DNA of 64,000 bases from Salinicola endophyticus (GTDB taxonomy: Bacteria; Pseudomonadota; Gammaproteobacteria; Pseudomonadales; Halomonadaceae), in NCBI RefSeq assembly GCF_003206575.1, contig NZ_PZJO01000009.1, forward strand, positions 38,039 to 102,038. Direction: 5' to 3'. The notes beneath the pieces are model-generated. The model had not been told where the DNA came from and did no database searches. It was given only the letters and a program-made list of their open reading frames with translations. How positions within the stretch are numbered: position 1 is the first letter of the stretch; each line of letters opens with the position of its first letter. Both the position numbers and the translations under genes were made by a program. This document shows, in pieces, positions 28,035 to 37,459 of this stretch.

Positions 28035-28828
28035 GACGTGGCGCCTTTCACCGCGGCCTGACCCTGTTCTGGTGGGTCGTGATGGCCTTCCTCTACCTGC
28101 CGCTGGCGGTCATCGTGTTCTACTCGTTCAACGCGGCCAACAGCTCGGCCTACTTCGCTGGCTTTTCGCTGCGCTGGTACGACAAGCTGATCCACAACGA
28201 CCAGCTGCTCAGCGCGCTCAGCAACACCCTGGTACTGGGGATCGCCTCCTCGACCCTGGCGCTCGGCATCGGCACCCTGATCGGTTATGGCATGTACCGC
28301 CATCGGGCGCGCAAACTCGGCTGGCTGATCGTGCTGATCTATCTGCCGATCGTGATGCCGGACATCGTCTTCGGGATCTCGGAGATGGCGTTCTTCATCA
28401 GCATCGACCGCCAGTTCGGCATCCTCGGCCCCAGCCTGCTGACCATGATCATCGCCCACGTCACCTTCCAGATTCCGTTCGTGGCGCTGATCGTCTACTC
28501 GCGTTTCGTCGGCCTCGACCCGACGCTGTTCGAGGCAGCCAAGGATCTCTACGCCTCGCCGTTCCAGCGCGCCCGCTTCTTCCTGCTGCCGACGCTGAAG
28601 CCATCGCTGATCGCCGCCTTCTTCCTCTCGTTCACGCTGTCGGTGGACGATTTCGTGATCAGCTTCTTCAACGCCGGCCCCGAGAACGCCACCCTGCCGA
28701 TCTATATCTGGGGAGCGATCCGCCGCGGCGTGTCGCCGGAGATCAACGCCATTGCCACGCTGATGATCGGCGCGGTGCTGATCGCGGCACTCTTGAGCCT
28801 CATGTTCAACCGACACAAGCAGCACTGA
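28031..28828 (+). CDS. potC: Polyamine ABC transporter permease (PotC/PotI type)
   Basis: A 265-aa inner-membrane permease with about six helices and an EAA loop (FEAAKDLYASPFQRARFFLLPTLKPSLIAAF). FTLSVDDFVISFF is typical of PotC/PotI. It is translationally coupled to the upstream permease, and the periplasmic binding protein gene follows about 100 bases later. Confidence 0.92.
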   Translation: MRRGAFHRGLTLFWWVVMAFLYLPLAVIVFYSFNAANSSAYFAGFSLRWYDKLIHNDQLLSALSNTLVLGIASSTLALGIGTLIGYGMYRHRARKLGWLIVLIYLPIVMPDIVFGISEMAFFISIDRQFGILGPSLLTMIIAHVTFQIPFVALIVYSRFVGLDPTLFEAAKDLYASPFQRARFFLLPTLKPSLIAAFFLSFTLSVDDFVISFFNAGPENATLPIYIWGAIRRGVSPEINAIATLMIGAVLIAALLSLMFNRHKQH

Positions 28829-28926
28829 CATCGCGCGCCGGCGCCCAGGCAGCCGGCGCATGCGATCTGACGATTTCGTCGGGCCCCGCCGGGCCCGGTA
28901 TCGACATCACCCGGAGGTATTCGTCG

Positions 28927-30000
28927 ATGAAGCGCACAACAATCACAACCCGCGTCGCCCTGACCCTGGGCGGCATGCTGCTGGCGAGCTCGGCCTTCGC
29001 CCAGGACGCCAACAAGCTGTACCTGTTCAACTGGACGGAGTACATGGACCCCAAGATCATCCAGGCCTTCGAGAAGAAGTACGGGGTCGAGGTGATCCAG
29101 AGCTACTACAACTCGCTACCGGAGATGACCGCCAAGCTCAATGCCGGCGGGGTTTCCCAGTACGACATCATCGTCCCCTCCAACTACTACGTGCCGCGCC
29201 TGATCGACAGCGGCCTGGTGCAGAAGCTCGACAAGTCGCAGATTCCCAACCTGTCCAACGTCATGCAGCAGTTCGCCGACCCCAGCTACGATCCGGGCGC
29301 GCAGTACTCGGTGCCCTACCAGTGGGGCACCAGCGGTATCGTCTACGACACCAACGTCTTCCCCGACGCCCCCAAGAGCTGGTCGCTGCTGTTCGATCCC
29401 AAGGTCAATACCGACCAGCCCTTCGCCCTGATGGGCGATGGCCAGGTCAACATGGGCGCCGCCTGCGCCTATCTCGGCTCGGGTTACGACTGCACCGGGG
29501 CCGAGGCGTGGAAGCCGGCGGCCAAGTTGATCCTCGACACCAAGCACCGCGGCACCTTCAGCGGCTTCACCGACGGCACGCCGGTACTGCAGCAGATCCA
29601 GCGCGGCGTGGTGCGCGCCGGCATCTCCTACAACGGTGACTATCTGCAGCAGAAGCGCGAGAACCCGGAAGCGTTCAAGCACATCGCCTTCATGATCCCC
29701 GACGAAGGCACCGAGATGTGGGTCGACAACATGATGATCCCGGCCAAGGCACCGCACCCGGCACTGGCGCACAAGTTCATCAACTTCATTCTCGACGCCA
29801 AGGTCGGCGCCGAACTCTCCAACTTCGTCCAGTACGCCAGTCCCAACAAGGCCGCACAGCCCTATCTCGACGCCGACCTGACCCAGCCCCCGGCGCTGCC
29901 CGACGAGGCCGACCTGGCGCGTCTGAAGTTCTCGCCCAGCCTGAGCGGCCAGGAGCTGCAACTGTTCCAGCAGCTGTGGCAGGAAGTGCAGTCGCGGTAA
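28927..30000 (+). CDS. potF: Periplasmic polyamine-binding protein (PotD/PotF family, first copy)
   Basis: A 357-aa solute-binding protein that delivers putrescine or spermidine to the importer. It has a Sec signal peptide (cleavage near AFA-QD, residue 25) and the family motifs KLYLFNWTEYMDPKII, YDIIVPSNYYV, YSVPYQWGTSGIVYDT and WVDNMMIPAKAPHP. GGAGG lies 10 bases before the ATG. It completes the transporter and is paralogous to the protein encoded at 31512. Confidence 0.92.
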   Translation: MKRTTITTRVALTLGGMLLASSAFAQDANKLYLFNWTEYMDPKIIQAFEKKYGVEVIQSYYNSLPEMTAKLNAGGVSQYDIIVPSNYYVPRLIDSGLVQKLDKSQIPNLSNVMQQFADPSYDPGAQYSVPYQWGTSGIVYDTNVFPDAPKSWSLLFDPKVNTDQPFALMGDGQVNMGAACAYLGSGYDCTGAEAWKPAAKLILDTKHRGTFSGFTDGTPVLQQIQRGVVRAGISYNGDYLQQKRENPEAFKHIAFMIPDEGTEMWVDNMMIPAKAPHPALAHKFINFILDAKVGAELSNFVQYASPNKAAQPYLDADLTQPPALPDEADLARLKFSPSLSGQELQLFQQLWQEVQSR

Positions 30001-30076
30001 GCAAGCGTTACCCGTCGGCGCCAATCGGCGTCGGCGGTCTCCCAGACGGCGCCGAGCGCGCCACAAGGACAGCGTC

Positions 30077-31441
30077 ATGAGCGAAACACCGCATCACGTG
30101 CTCGAGGAGTGGTTCAGCCGCCACGGCATCACCGAGGTGGAGTGCCTGGTGTCCGATCTCACCGGTATCCTCAAGGGCAAGATCATGCCCGCCGGCAAGT
30201 ATCTGCGTGGCGGGCACACCCGCCTGCCCGACTCGATCTTCATCCAGACGGTCACCGGCGGCTATCCCGATGACGACGATATCCGCTTCTGGAACCCGGC
30301 CGAGCTCGACATGCAGCTGGTGCCGGACCCCGACTCCGCTTATCTGGTGCCCTGGGCCGACGACCCCACGGCGCAGATCATCCACGACTGCCTCTACATG
30401 AACGGCGAACCGGTGGAGCTCTCGCCGCGCCATGTGCTCAAGCACATTCTCTCGCTCTACGAGGCCCGCGGCTGGCAGCCGATCATCGCGCCGGAGGTGG
30501 AGTTCTACCTGGTCAAGACCAATACCGACTCCGACTACCCGCTGGAGCCGCCGATCGGGCGCTCGGGACGCCAGGAGAGCAGCCGCCAGTCGTTCTCCAT
30601 CGACGCGGTCAACGAGTTCGACCCGCTGTTCGAGCAGATGTACGACTACTGCGAAGCCCAGCAGCTGGATATCGACACCCTGACCCATGAAGAGGGTGCC
30701 GGTCAGATGGAGGTCAATTTCCGCCACGGCGACCCGCTGCGTCTCGCCGACCAGGTGGTCATCTTCAAGCGCACCCTGCGCGAGACCGCGCTGCGCCACA
30801 ACATGTACGCCACCTTCATGGCCAAGCCGATGGCCAACGAACCCGGCAGCTCGATGCATCTGCATCAGAGCCTGCTCGACCGCGACAGCGGCGAAAACCT
30901 GTTCGCCGGCAGCGGCGGTACCCCCAGCAAGCTGTTCCACCACTATATCGGCGGGCTGCAGCAGTACCTGCCCTCGGCCATGCCGTTCTTCGCCCCCAAC
31001 GTCAACTCCTACCGCCGGCTGATGCCTGGCGGCAGCAACAGCTCGGTGCCGATCAACACCGAGTGGGGCTACGACAACCGCACCGTCGGCCTGCGCGTGC
31101 CGGTCGGCCCGGCGCCCGGCACGCGGGTCGAGAACCGCCTCGCGGGCGCCGACGCCAACCCCTATCTGGTGATGGCGGCCTCCCTCGCCTGCGGTTATCT
31201 CGGCATGCTCTCGCAGATCGAGCCGCGCCCGCCGCTGACGGGCTCGGCCTGGTCGATGGGGCATACCCTGCCAGACGACATCGGCCCGGCGCTCAATGCG
31301 CTGAGCGAGTGCGCCCCGCTGGCAGACCTGCTGGGCGAACGCTTTACCCGTAGCTATCTGGCGGTGAAGCGCGCCGAGCACTCGGCCTACTTCCGGGTCA
31401 TCAGCTCGTGGGAGCGCGAGCACCTGCTGCTGCGGGTCTGA
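30077..31441 (+). CDS. puuA: Glutamine-synthetase-family gamma-glutamylpolyamine synthetase (second copy)
   Basis: A 454-aa GS-like ligase, a diverged paralogue of the gene at 24341. It starts HHVLEEWFSRHGITEVECLVSDLTGILKGK and carries PEVEFYLVKTNTDSDYPLEPP, GAGQMEVNFRHG, SSMHLHQSLLD and NRLAGADANPYLVMAASLA. Sequence style is close to E. coli PuuA and Pseudomonas SpuI. AAGGA precedes the ATG, 76 bases after the first binding-protein gene. The two copies may differ in amine preference (for example putrescine versus spermidine), which the sequence does not settle. Confidence 0.88.
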   Translation: MSETPHHVLEEWFSRHGITEVECLVSDLTGILKGKIMPAGKYLRGGHTRLPDSIFIQTVTGGYPDDDDIRFWNPAELDMQLVPDPDSAYLVPWADDPTAQIIHDCLYMNGEPVELSPRHVLKHILSLYEARGWQPIIAPEVEFYLVKTNTDSDYPLEPPIGRSGRQESSRQSFSIDAVNEFDPLFEQMYDYCEAQQLDIDTLTHEEGAGQMEVNFRHGDPLRLADQVVIFKRTLRETALRHNMYATFMAKPMANEPGSSMHLHQSLLDRDSGENLFAGSGGTPSKLFHHYIGGLQQYLPSAMPFFAPNVNSYRRLMPGGSNSSVPINTEWGYDNRTVGLRVPVGPAPGTRVENRLAGADANPYLVMAASLACGYLGMLSQIEPRPPLTGSAWSMGHTLPDDIGPALNALSECAPLADLLGERFTRSYLAVKRAEHSAYFRVISSWEREHLLLRV

Positions 31442-31511
31442 CCCCCACCGGCGGCCGCGCGACACACTGTTGGCTGCGTCGCGCGGCCGCCTCGACACGA
31501 GGTGACACCGC

Positions 31512-32573
31512 ATGCGCCCGACCGCTGCCCTCTGCCTGAGTACGCTCTGCCTGACGCTGAGCGCCGCTGTCCAGGCTCAGACGCCGGACAAGCTCTACCT
31601 TTTCAACTGGACCGAATATGCCGACCCCGGCGTGATCAAGGACTTCGAGCAGCAGTACGACGTCGAGGTGGTGCAGAGCTACTTCACCTCGAACGCCGAG
31701 ATGTTCGCCAAACTGGTCGCCGGCGGCGACGCCCAGTTCGATGTGGTAGTGCCCACCGACTACTATGTGCCAAGGCTGGCGGCGGCCGGCCTGATCCAGC
31801 CGTTGGGCGACGGCATCGAGGGGCGCGACAACCTGATGCCGGCCTTCCGTCATCCCAGCTACGACCCCGAGGACGCCTACAGCGTGCCCTACCTGTGGGG
31901 CGTCACCGGGATCGTCTACGACAGCACGGTATTCCCCGACCCGGCCCACTCCTGGTCGCTGCTGCTCGACCCCGAGATCAATCCGGACCAGCCCTTCGCG
32001 CTGCTCGGCGGCGACCCGCAGGTGCTGTTCGGCATGGCTTGCGCCTACCAGGGCCAGGGCTTCGACTGCACCCAACGCGACGCCTGGATCGCCGCCGCCA
32101 AGCTGGTGAGCCAGACCCTGCATCGCCCCAACTTCAGCGGCTTCGCCGACAGCACCGCGGCCATCGACCAGATCGCCCGCGGCGTGACCCGTGCCGCTGT
32201 CACCTACAGCGGCGATCTCGACTATCGCAAGGCGGATGCACCGGAGACCTATGGCAAGCTCAAGTTCTTCATTCCGGAAGAGGGGTCCCAGCTCGGCGTG
32301 GATACGCTGGTGATCCCCAAGCGTGCGCCCCATCCGCAGCTGGCGCGCGACTTCATCAGCTTCATGCTGCGCCCGGAGAATGCCGCACGCTCGGCGACCT
32401 ACGCCTACTACCGCACGCCCAACCAGGCGGCACTGCCACTGCTCGACGCCGATCTGCGTGAGGCTTCGCAGCTGAGCGACGCCCAGCGCGCCAAGCTGAC
32501 GCCAGCACCACAACTGAAGGGCGACCAATTGCAGCTGCTCCAGCAGTTGGCCAACGAGGCGCGCAGCCGCTGA
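31512..32573 (+). CDS. Periplasmic polyamine-binding protein (PotD/PotF family, second copy)
   Basis: A 353-aa solute-binding protein with a Sec signal peptide (cleavage near VQA-Q, residue 22). Motifs KLYLFNWTEYADPGVI, FDVVVPTDYYVPRL and YSVPYLWGVTGIVYDS show the PotD/PotF family. GAGGTGA precedes the start. No second set of permeases is adjacent, so it may share the transporter encoded upstream or act as an orphan sensor. It ends the run before a clear terminator. Confidence 0.88.
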   Translation: MRPTAALCLSTLCLTLSAAVQAQTPDKLYLFNWTEYADPGVIKDFEQQYDVEVVQSYFTSNAEMFAKLVAGGDAQFDVVVPTDYYVPRLAAAGLIQPLGDGIEGRDNLMPAFRHPSYDPEDAYSVPYLWGVTGIVYDSTVFPDPAHSWSLLLDPEINPDQPFALLGGDPQVLFGMACAYQGQGFDCTQRDAWIAAAKLVSQTLHRPNFSGFADSTAAIDQIARGVTRAAVTYSGDLDYRKADAPETYGKLKFFIPEEGSQLGVDTLVIPKRAPHPQLARDFISFMLRPENAARSATYAYYRTPNQAALPLLDADLREASQLSDAQRAKLTPAPQLKGDQLQLLQQLANEARSR

Positions 32574-32606
32574 GGCGCGCGCCCGAGCACTCGCCTTCAA
32601 CCGCTA

Positions 32607-32629
32607 AAAGCCCCGCCAGACGGGGCTTT
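32607..32629 (+). terminator. Rho-independent terminator of the polyamine operon
   Basis: A perfect 9-bp stem (32607-32615 with 32621-32629) has AAA/TTT flanks and a CCAGA loop, 33 bases after the second binding-protein gene. It ends in TTTCAC, a short T-run. Confidence 0.75.
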
Positions 32630-33001
32630 CACACCAAGTGTCGCGATCTGCAGACGCCTGTTTGTCAATATGAAAACAGCGTTCAACAATCCGTTGCACC
32701 CTTCTCTTCGTCGCCGCCCGACCTACACTGAGCCTATCGAGTGGTGGCGTCTCCCACGCCGCTGCCACCGAAGGAAGGCGGTGCGCCGCCAACAGGACAA
32801 GGACGTCGCCCCTGGCGCGTCGGCTCACCTGGACGTGAGCGACGAACGACACGCGCATAGATAGCGCGTCCCTCGCCAGTGGTACTCACTATCAGTAGTC
32901 ACTGTCAGCACTCGCTACCAGTACCTGGGATCAGCGCAAACCGCGAGGTTTCCGTCCCTGGCTCGACGGAACACGAGCCGGTCCGCAAGAGGAGCAAACT
33001 C
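32630..33001. other. Intergenic region before the glycine-zipper gene
   Basis: About 370 bases with no supported gene. It contains three imperfect 13-bp direct repeats at 32887-32925 (CACT/CGCT-A/G-T/C-CAG pattern), which might be an operator. A promoter was not resolved. Confidence 0.4.
32887..32925. repeat. Three imperfect 13-bp direct repeats upstream of the glycine-zipper gene
   Basis: Units at 32887-32899, 32900-32912 and 32913-32925 share a C-A/G-C-T-N-N-CAG-N-A-N-T pattern. They end 76 bases before the start codon. Regulatory use is a guess. Confidence 0.35.
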
Positions 33002-33547
33002 ATGCAGAAATCGATCATCATCGGCGGTGTCATCGCCGCCCTCGGCGTCGCCGGCGGCGTTGCCATTGGTGCCTACCAGTCCGGTGACAGCCAGCCGCAG
33101 TACGCCGACATCATCAGCGTCGATCCTATTACCCAGACCTCCGAGACCCCGCGTCAGGAGTGCCACGAGGTGACCGTCACCCATCGCCGCCCGGCGCAGG
33201 ACGAGCACCGCATCGCCGGCACCGCCATCGGCGCCATCGTCGGCGGCGTGGTGGGTAACCAGTTCGGCGGCGGCAGTGGCAAGAAAATCATGACGGCCGC
33301 CGGTGCAGTGGGTGGTGGTATCGCCGGCAATCAGGTCCAGGGACAGATGCAGCAAGGCGACACCTACACCACCACCGAACAGCGCTGCAACACGGTCAAG
33401 GACACCAAACAGGAGACCGTCGGCTACGACGTGCGCTATCGCTACGACGGTGAAGTCCACGAGGCCAAGCTCGACAAGAAACCCCAGGGCGAACGCGTCT
33501 CCATGCGTAATGGCGAGCCCCAGTGGCAGAGCGCCGGCGGCGCCTGA
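33002..33547 (+). CDS. Glycine-zipper 2TM-domain envelope protein
   Basis: A 181-aa protein with an N-terminal hydrophobic segment (residues 5-27, IIIGGVIAALGVAGGVAIGAY) and a central glycine-zipper 2TM domain (about 71-115: GTAIGAIVGGVVGNQFGGGSGKK, then GAVGGGIAGNQVQ). A C-terminal conserved tail (TVGYDVRYRYDGEVHEAKLDKKPQGERV) resembles the SlyB/17-kDa-antigen family. No lipobox Cys is present at the N-terminus, so it is probably membrane-anchored rather than a lipoprotein. GAGGAG precedes the ATG. It likely supports outer-membrane integrity; no neighbour explains it. Confidence 0.8.
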   Translation: MQKSIIIGGVIAALGVAGGVAIGAYQSGDSQPQYADIISVDPITQTSETPRQECHEVTVTHRRPAQDEHRIAGTAIGAIVGGVVGNQFGGGSGKKIMTAAGAVGGGIAGNQVQGQMQQGDTYTTTEQRCNTVKDTKQETVGYDVRYRYDGEVHEAKLDKKPQGERVSMRNGEPQWQSAGGA

Positions 33548-33697
33548 CGCCCCCGCTCGCCCCGCTCCCTCCCACCGCGCCGGCAGCTTCTGTCGGCGCG
33601 GTCTGCGTCTATCCGGGCAGTGGCGGTTGAGCCGCGCAGCGCGACCGGCTACCCTCTTTTCATTCGTCGAATAAATTCAACACGCGAGCCCGCCATC

Positions 33698-35002
33698 GTG
33701 CCCCAAGCCTCTGCTGCGACCTTCCCTGATCGGCATGTCGACTCCTACTACGCCGCCTCCGCCAACCCAGCCCCGGAACGCCCGCCGCTGCATGGCGAGA
33801 TCAGCGCCGATGTGTGCGTGATCGGCGGCGGTTTCAGCGGTATCTCGTCGGCACTGCATCTGGCCGAGCGGGGCCTGCGTGTGGTGGTGCTGGAGGCGAC
33901 ACGCATTGGCTTCGGCGCCTCGGGGCGCAATGGCGGGCAGATCGTCAACAGTTACAGCCGCGACATGGACGTGATCGAGGCCAAGTATGGCCAGACCACC
34001 GCCCAGGCGCTGGGCAGCATGGCGTTCGAAGGCAATCGCATCATCCGCTCGCGCATTGCTGACTACGACATTCGCTGTGATCTCAAGGAGGGCAACCTGT
34101 TCGCCGCCTGCAGCGACAAGCAGATGCAGGGGCTGGTCGAGCACAAGGCGCTGTGGGAGCGCTACGGCCACCGCCAGCTCGAGCTGCTCGATGCCCAGAG
34201 CTACCGCCGCGAGATCGGCTCCGAACGTTACGTGGGCGCGCTATTCGATCACTCCGGCGGGCATCTGCACCCGCTCAATCTGGTCCTCGGCGAGGCCGCC
34301 GCCTTCGAATCCCTCGGCGGGGTGATCCACGAGCACTCGCCGGTGGTCGAGATCCAGCACGGCGATCCGGTGATGGTACGCACCGCCCAGGGGCAGATCC
34401 GCGCCGAACGCGTGATCGTCGCCGGCAACGCCTATCTCAATGGCCTGCTGCCGGAGCTCGAGGGCAAGAGCATGCCCTGCGGCACCCAGGTGCTGGCCAC
34501 CGCGCCGTTGGACGCCGATACCGCCCGCGAGCTGCTGCCCAACGACGCCTGCGTCGAGGACTGCAACTATCTGCTCGACTACTACCGCCTCTCGGCCGAC
34601 AACCGGCTCATCTACGGCGGCGGTGTCACCTATGGCGGCCACGACCCGGCGAGTATCGAAGCAGTGATCCGACCCAATCTGGAGAAGACCTTTCCCCAGC
34701 TCAAGGGGGTCAAGGTCGACTACACCTGGAGCGGCAATTTCCTGCTGACACTCAACCGACTGCCGCAGTTCGGCCGTATCAACCACAACGTCTACTATGC
34801 TCAGGGCTACTCCGGGCATGGCGTGACCTGCACCCATCTGGCCGGACGCCTGATGGCGGAGGCGCTGAGCGGTGAGCTCGAGCGCTTCGACGCCTTCGCC
34901 AACCTGCCGCACACCCCCTTCCCCGGCGGCCGCCTCTTCCGCGTGCCGCTGACGGCCCTGGGCGCCTGGTACTACCGGATGCGCGACCAGCTCGGCTGGT
35001 GA
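33698..35002 (+). CDS. puuB: Gamma-glutamylputrescine oxidase (PuuB-type FAD oxidase)
   Basis: A 434-aa FAD-dependent amine oxidase of the DAO family, expected to oxidise gamma-glutamylputrescine to the aldehyde. The FAD-binding motif is DVCVIGGGFSGISSALHLAERG, followed by GFGASGRNGGQIV. The N-terminus HVDSYYAASANPAPERPPLHGEI matches PuuB. The start is taken as GTG 33698, which gives family length (E. coli PuuB is 426 aa); its ribosome-binding site is weak and a longer frame from 33620 exists. The next pathway enzymes (PuuC, PuuD) are not in the window. Confidence 0.85.
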   Translation: MPQASAATFPDRHVDSYYAASANPAPERPPLHGEISADVCVIGGGFSGISSALHLAERGLRVVVLEATRIGFGASGRNGGQIVNSYSRDMDVIEAKYGQTTAQALGSMAFEGNRIIRSRIADYDIRCDLKEGNLFAACSDKQMQGLVEHKALWERYGHRQLELLDAQSYRREIGSERYVGALFDHSGGHLHPLNLVLGEAAAFESLGGVIHEHSPVVEIQHGDPVMVRTAQGQIRAERVIVAGNAYLNGLLPELEGKSMPCGTQVLATAPLDADTARELLPNDACVEDCNYLLDYYRLSADNRLIYGGGVTYGGHDPASIEAVIRPNLEKTFPQLKGVKVDYTWSGNFLLTLNRLPQFGRINHNVYYAQGYSGHGVTCTHLAGRLMAEALSGELERFDAFANLPHTPFPGGRLFRVPLTALGAWYYRMRDQLGW

Positions 35003-35119
35003 TACTCCTTGCCTGGCGGGCATGCCGCCAGCGCCATAGCGATCGATCACGGGTCGACATGCCGGTCTGACTCGGAGCCAAGAGTCAGACCTGATTCACA
35101 GACTCGGCAGGCAAACGCA

Positions 35120-35142
35120 AGGGGCGGCCACTGGCCGCCCCT
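35120..35142 (+). terminator. Terminator-like hairpin after puuB
   Basis: A perfect 10-bp GC stem (35120-35129 with 35133-35142) with an ACT loop lies about 118 bases after the puuB stop. It has no T-run and sits just before the structured repeat element. Confidence 0.5.
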
Positions 35143-35147
35143 CGAGC

Positions 35148-35338
35148 TAGGTTTTGTACGAAAACTACCTGCGCTCGGCAATACGGCGTTAAAAATCGGC
35201 TCACTGAACAACGTTCAGAACGTCCGAAGGACGGCCCGAAGGGCGAGCGGAGCGAGTAAAATGCTCATTTGCCCCCCGCGTTTTCGCCGATTTTTGCCTT
35301 GTCTTGCCTTCGCTCGCTGACTTTTCGTACAGAACCTA
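35148..35338. repeat. Structured MITE-like repeat, copy 1
   Basis: A 191-bp element bounded by 17-bp terminal inverted repeats (35148-35164 and 35322-35338, one mismatch). Its core (35168-35270) is shared with a second copy at 37481-37583, with about ten differences by eye. The core contains consecutive triloop mini-hairpins CTGAAC-AAC-GTTCAG, GTCC-GAA-GGAC and GCCC-GAA-GGGC, enclosed by CGCTCG/CGAGCG. It ends 15 bases before the stop of the chemoreceptor gene on the opposite strand. No ORF is inside, so it is non-autonomous if mobile. Confidence 0.7.
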
Positions 35339-35353
35339 AGATCTACCCTCGGA

Positions 35354-37102
35354 TCAGAATGTCTGCCACGCCTCTTCGTCTTGGTGACTGCGCTTGGCCG
35401 TTAGCGATGCCGGCTGCACGTTGGCGGATTTCGGCTGAGTATCGGGTGCCACAACCGCTTCCTCCGCAACGTCTTCCCCGAGCACAAAGGTATCGACCAG
35501 GCCGCGCAGGCGCTCGGCTTCCTGCTGCAAATCGGCCGCTGCGGTCGCCGACTGCTGCACCATGGCGGCATTCTGCTGAGTCATCGCGTCCATCTCCGCC
35601 ACCGCGGTATTGATCTGAGCGATGCCGCTGTTCTGCTCCTTGGCTCCCGCGCTGATCTCACCGATGACATCGGTGACCCGGTTCACGCTGTCGACGATCT
35701 CGCGCATGGTGGTTCCGGCACGATTCACCAGCTCGCTGCCGCTGCGGGTATGCTCGGCCGACTGTTTGATCAACTCACGAATGTTTTTCGACGCCTCCGC
35801 CGAACGCCCCGCCAGCGAGCGCACCTCGCTGGCCACCACCGCGAAGCCGCGCCCGTGCTCACCGGCGCGCGCCGCCTCGACGGAGGCGTTCAGCGCCAGG
35901 ATATTGGTCTGGAAGGCGATGGAATCGATCAGCCCGATGATCTCCTCGATCTGCGCCGCCGACTGGGTAATCTCGCTCATCCGCGCCTCGACCTGGGCCA
36001 TCGCCTGCTCGCCCTCTTGCGCCACATTGCTGGTCGACTGCACCAGTTGACTCGCCTGGGTGGCGGAATCGGTGGCATGTGCCACCGTGGTGGTGATCTC
36101 CTCCATCGAGGCGGAGGTCTGCTGCAGGCTCGCCGCCGACTGCTCGGTGCGCGACGCCAGCTCGCCGCTGGCATCGGCGATCTGGGACGACGTTGCGTGA
36201 ACGCTGCGGGTACTCGAGCGCACGTCACGCAGTGTTTCCTGCATGCGCCCGACGAAGGCGTTGAACTGGGTCGCGAGTTCGCCCACCTCGTCGCGGCTAT
36301 CGACGGCGAGGCGGCGGGTCAGATCGCCCTGGCCGCTGGCGATATCCCCCATCGCCTCGGCGGTGCGCCGAATCGGACCTAGCAACCGCCGCACCAGCAC
36401 GCTGGCGATCAGCGCCGCCAGCAGCACACCCCCGGCCCCCAGCAGCAACGAGCGCCACAGCATGGCGTGGCGATTGCTCGCCGCCTTGACCTCTGCCGCC
36501 GCCATCGCCTGATCGATGGAGGTGGCGTAAATGCCGGCACCGATCATCCAGTTCCAGCCGTCGATGCTCTCGGCGTAGGAGTATTTGCGCTCGACTTTGC
36601 CGGTGCCGGGATTGGGCCACAGATAGCTGTAGCGTCCCCCGCCTTGCTGGGCGACCCGGATCAGGTCGGCGATGACATGGTTACCATCGGCGTCCGTCAC
36701 CCCGAGCATATTGGTCCCCTCCTTCTTGGTGTCGGGGGCAAACACCAGATTGGTGCCATCGAAGGTATAGGCAAAGATGTAGTTGGTGCCGTCGAAGGAG
36801 AGCCCGCGCAGCAGATCGCGCGCCTTGGTCTGGGCGGCCTGAGGATCGCTGCCGGCGTTCTCGACCAGCGGCGTGATGGCGGATTTGGCCAGATCGACGA
36901 TGCCCTTGACCGCCTTGACCTGACTGTCGATCAACAATCGCCGCTGCTCGGCCAGATCTCGACGACTGTCATTGAGGTTGGAGACGATATTGACGCTCAC
37001 CAGCGCCACGATGATGACAAACAGCGGTATCAGCGTCAGCGCCACGATCTTGGTCTGCAGGCTGAACGCGTGTCTGGCGTGCAAAACGGAGGGTGCCTTC
37101 AT
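35354..37102 (-). CDS. Methyl-accepting chemotaxis protein with Cache domain (first of pair)
   Basis: A 582-aa chemoreceptor. TM1 (about 17-38), a periplasmic single-Cache domain with [19 protein letters not shown] and [17 protein letters not shown]2 (about 212-233), HAMP and a long coiled-coil signalling domain with the invariant hairpin tip [39 protein letters not shown]. It ends EAWQTF, close to the xWxxF CheR/CheB-docking pentapeptide, so it should be a methylated receptor. From HAMP onward it is almost identical to the next receptor, while the sensor domains differ. A FliA-type promoter lies upstream. Confidence 0.92.
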   Translation of the reverse strand: MKAPSVLHARHAFSLQTKIVALTLIPLFVIIVALVSVNIVSNLNDSRRDLAEQRRLLIDSQVKAVKGIVDLAKSAITPLVENAGSDPQAAQTKARDLLRGLSFDGTNYIFAYTFDGTNLVFAPDTKKEGTNMLGVTDADGNHVIADLIRVAQQGGGRYSYLWPNPGTGKVERKYSYAESIDGWNWMIGAGIYATSIDQAMAAAEVKAASNRHAMLWRSLLLGAGGVLLAALIASVLVRRLLGPIRRTAEAMGDIASGQGDLTRRLAVDSRDEVGELATQFNAFVGRMQETLRDVRSSTRSVHATSSQIADASGELASRTEQSAASLQQTSASMEEITTTVAHATDSATQASQLVQSTSNVAQEGEQAMAQVEARMSEITQSAAQIEEIIGLIDSIAFQTNILALNASVEAARAGEHGRGFAVVASEVRSLAGRSAEASKNIRELIKQSAEHTRSGSELVNRAGTTMREIVDSVNRVTDVIGEISAGAKEQNSGIAQINTAVAEMDAMTQQNAAMVQQSATAAADLQQEAERLRGLVDTFVLGEDVAEEAVVAPDTQPKSANVQPASLTAKRSHQDEEAWQTF

Positions 37103-37459
37103 GCGTACGCTCTCGGTCGTTGGAGTTATCGAGTGAGATCCAGCGACGCGTGACCCTCCCGGCCAGAATCCGATCCCTCGCCGCTAACGACACACCCAAA
37201 CGATTCAACCCGGCAGAATCACGCGCCCACCAAGGTCGATATCGGTGACCATTGATTTAACTTGAATCAACTTTAGTCGCTAGCCCCCTGCCCCAGGCCA
37301 CCATTCTGCCGCGCCCTGTATATCGGAATGCACCTGCCAGGCGGCGGCAAATACCTGCTCGACATCGACCTGGACACCACGATGACAAGACACGCCCGCC
37401 GACAGCGCGACGGGGCCGTCCTTTCTCCGTACTCACAGGTGAATCTGGCTGGCGCCGCG
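37103..37459. other. Upstream region of the first chemoreceptor gene
   Basis: About 357 bases without a gene. Besides the FliA-like promoter I see no other recognisable site; it runs into the second copy of the structured repeat. Confidence 0.5.
37239..37265 (-). promoter_or_regulatory. FliA (sigma-28) promoter of the first chemoreceptor
   Basis: On the minus strand: TCAAGTTA, 11 bases, ACCGATAT. This is 6/8 plus 6/8 against the E. coli FliA consensus TAAAGTTT-N11-GCCGATAA. It lies about 137 bases upstream of the start codon. Confidence 0.6.

Noticed and set aside
32670-32864. A 64-codon open frame in the gap before the glycine-zipper gene
   Set aside because: No ribosome-binding site, an Arg/His-rich composition and no recognisable domain.
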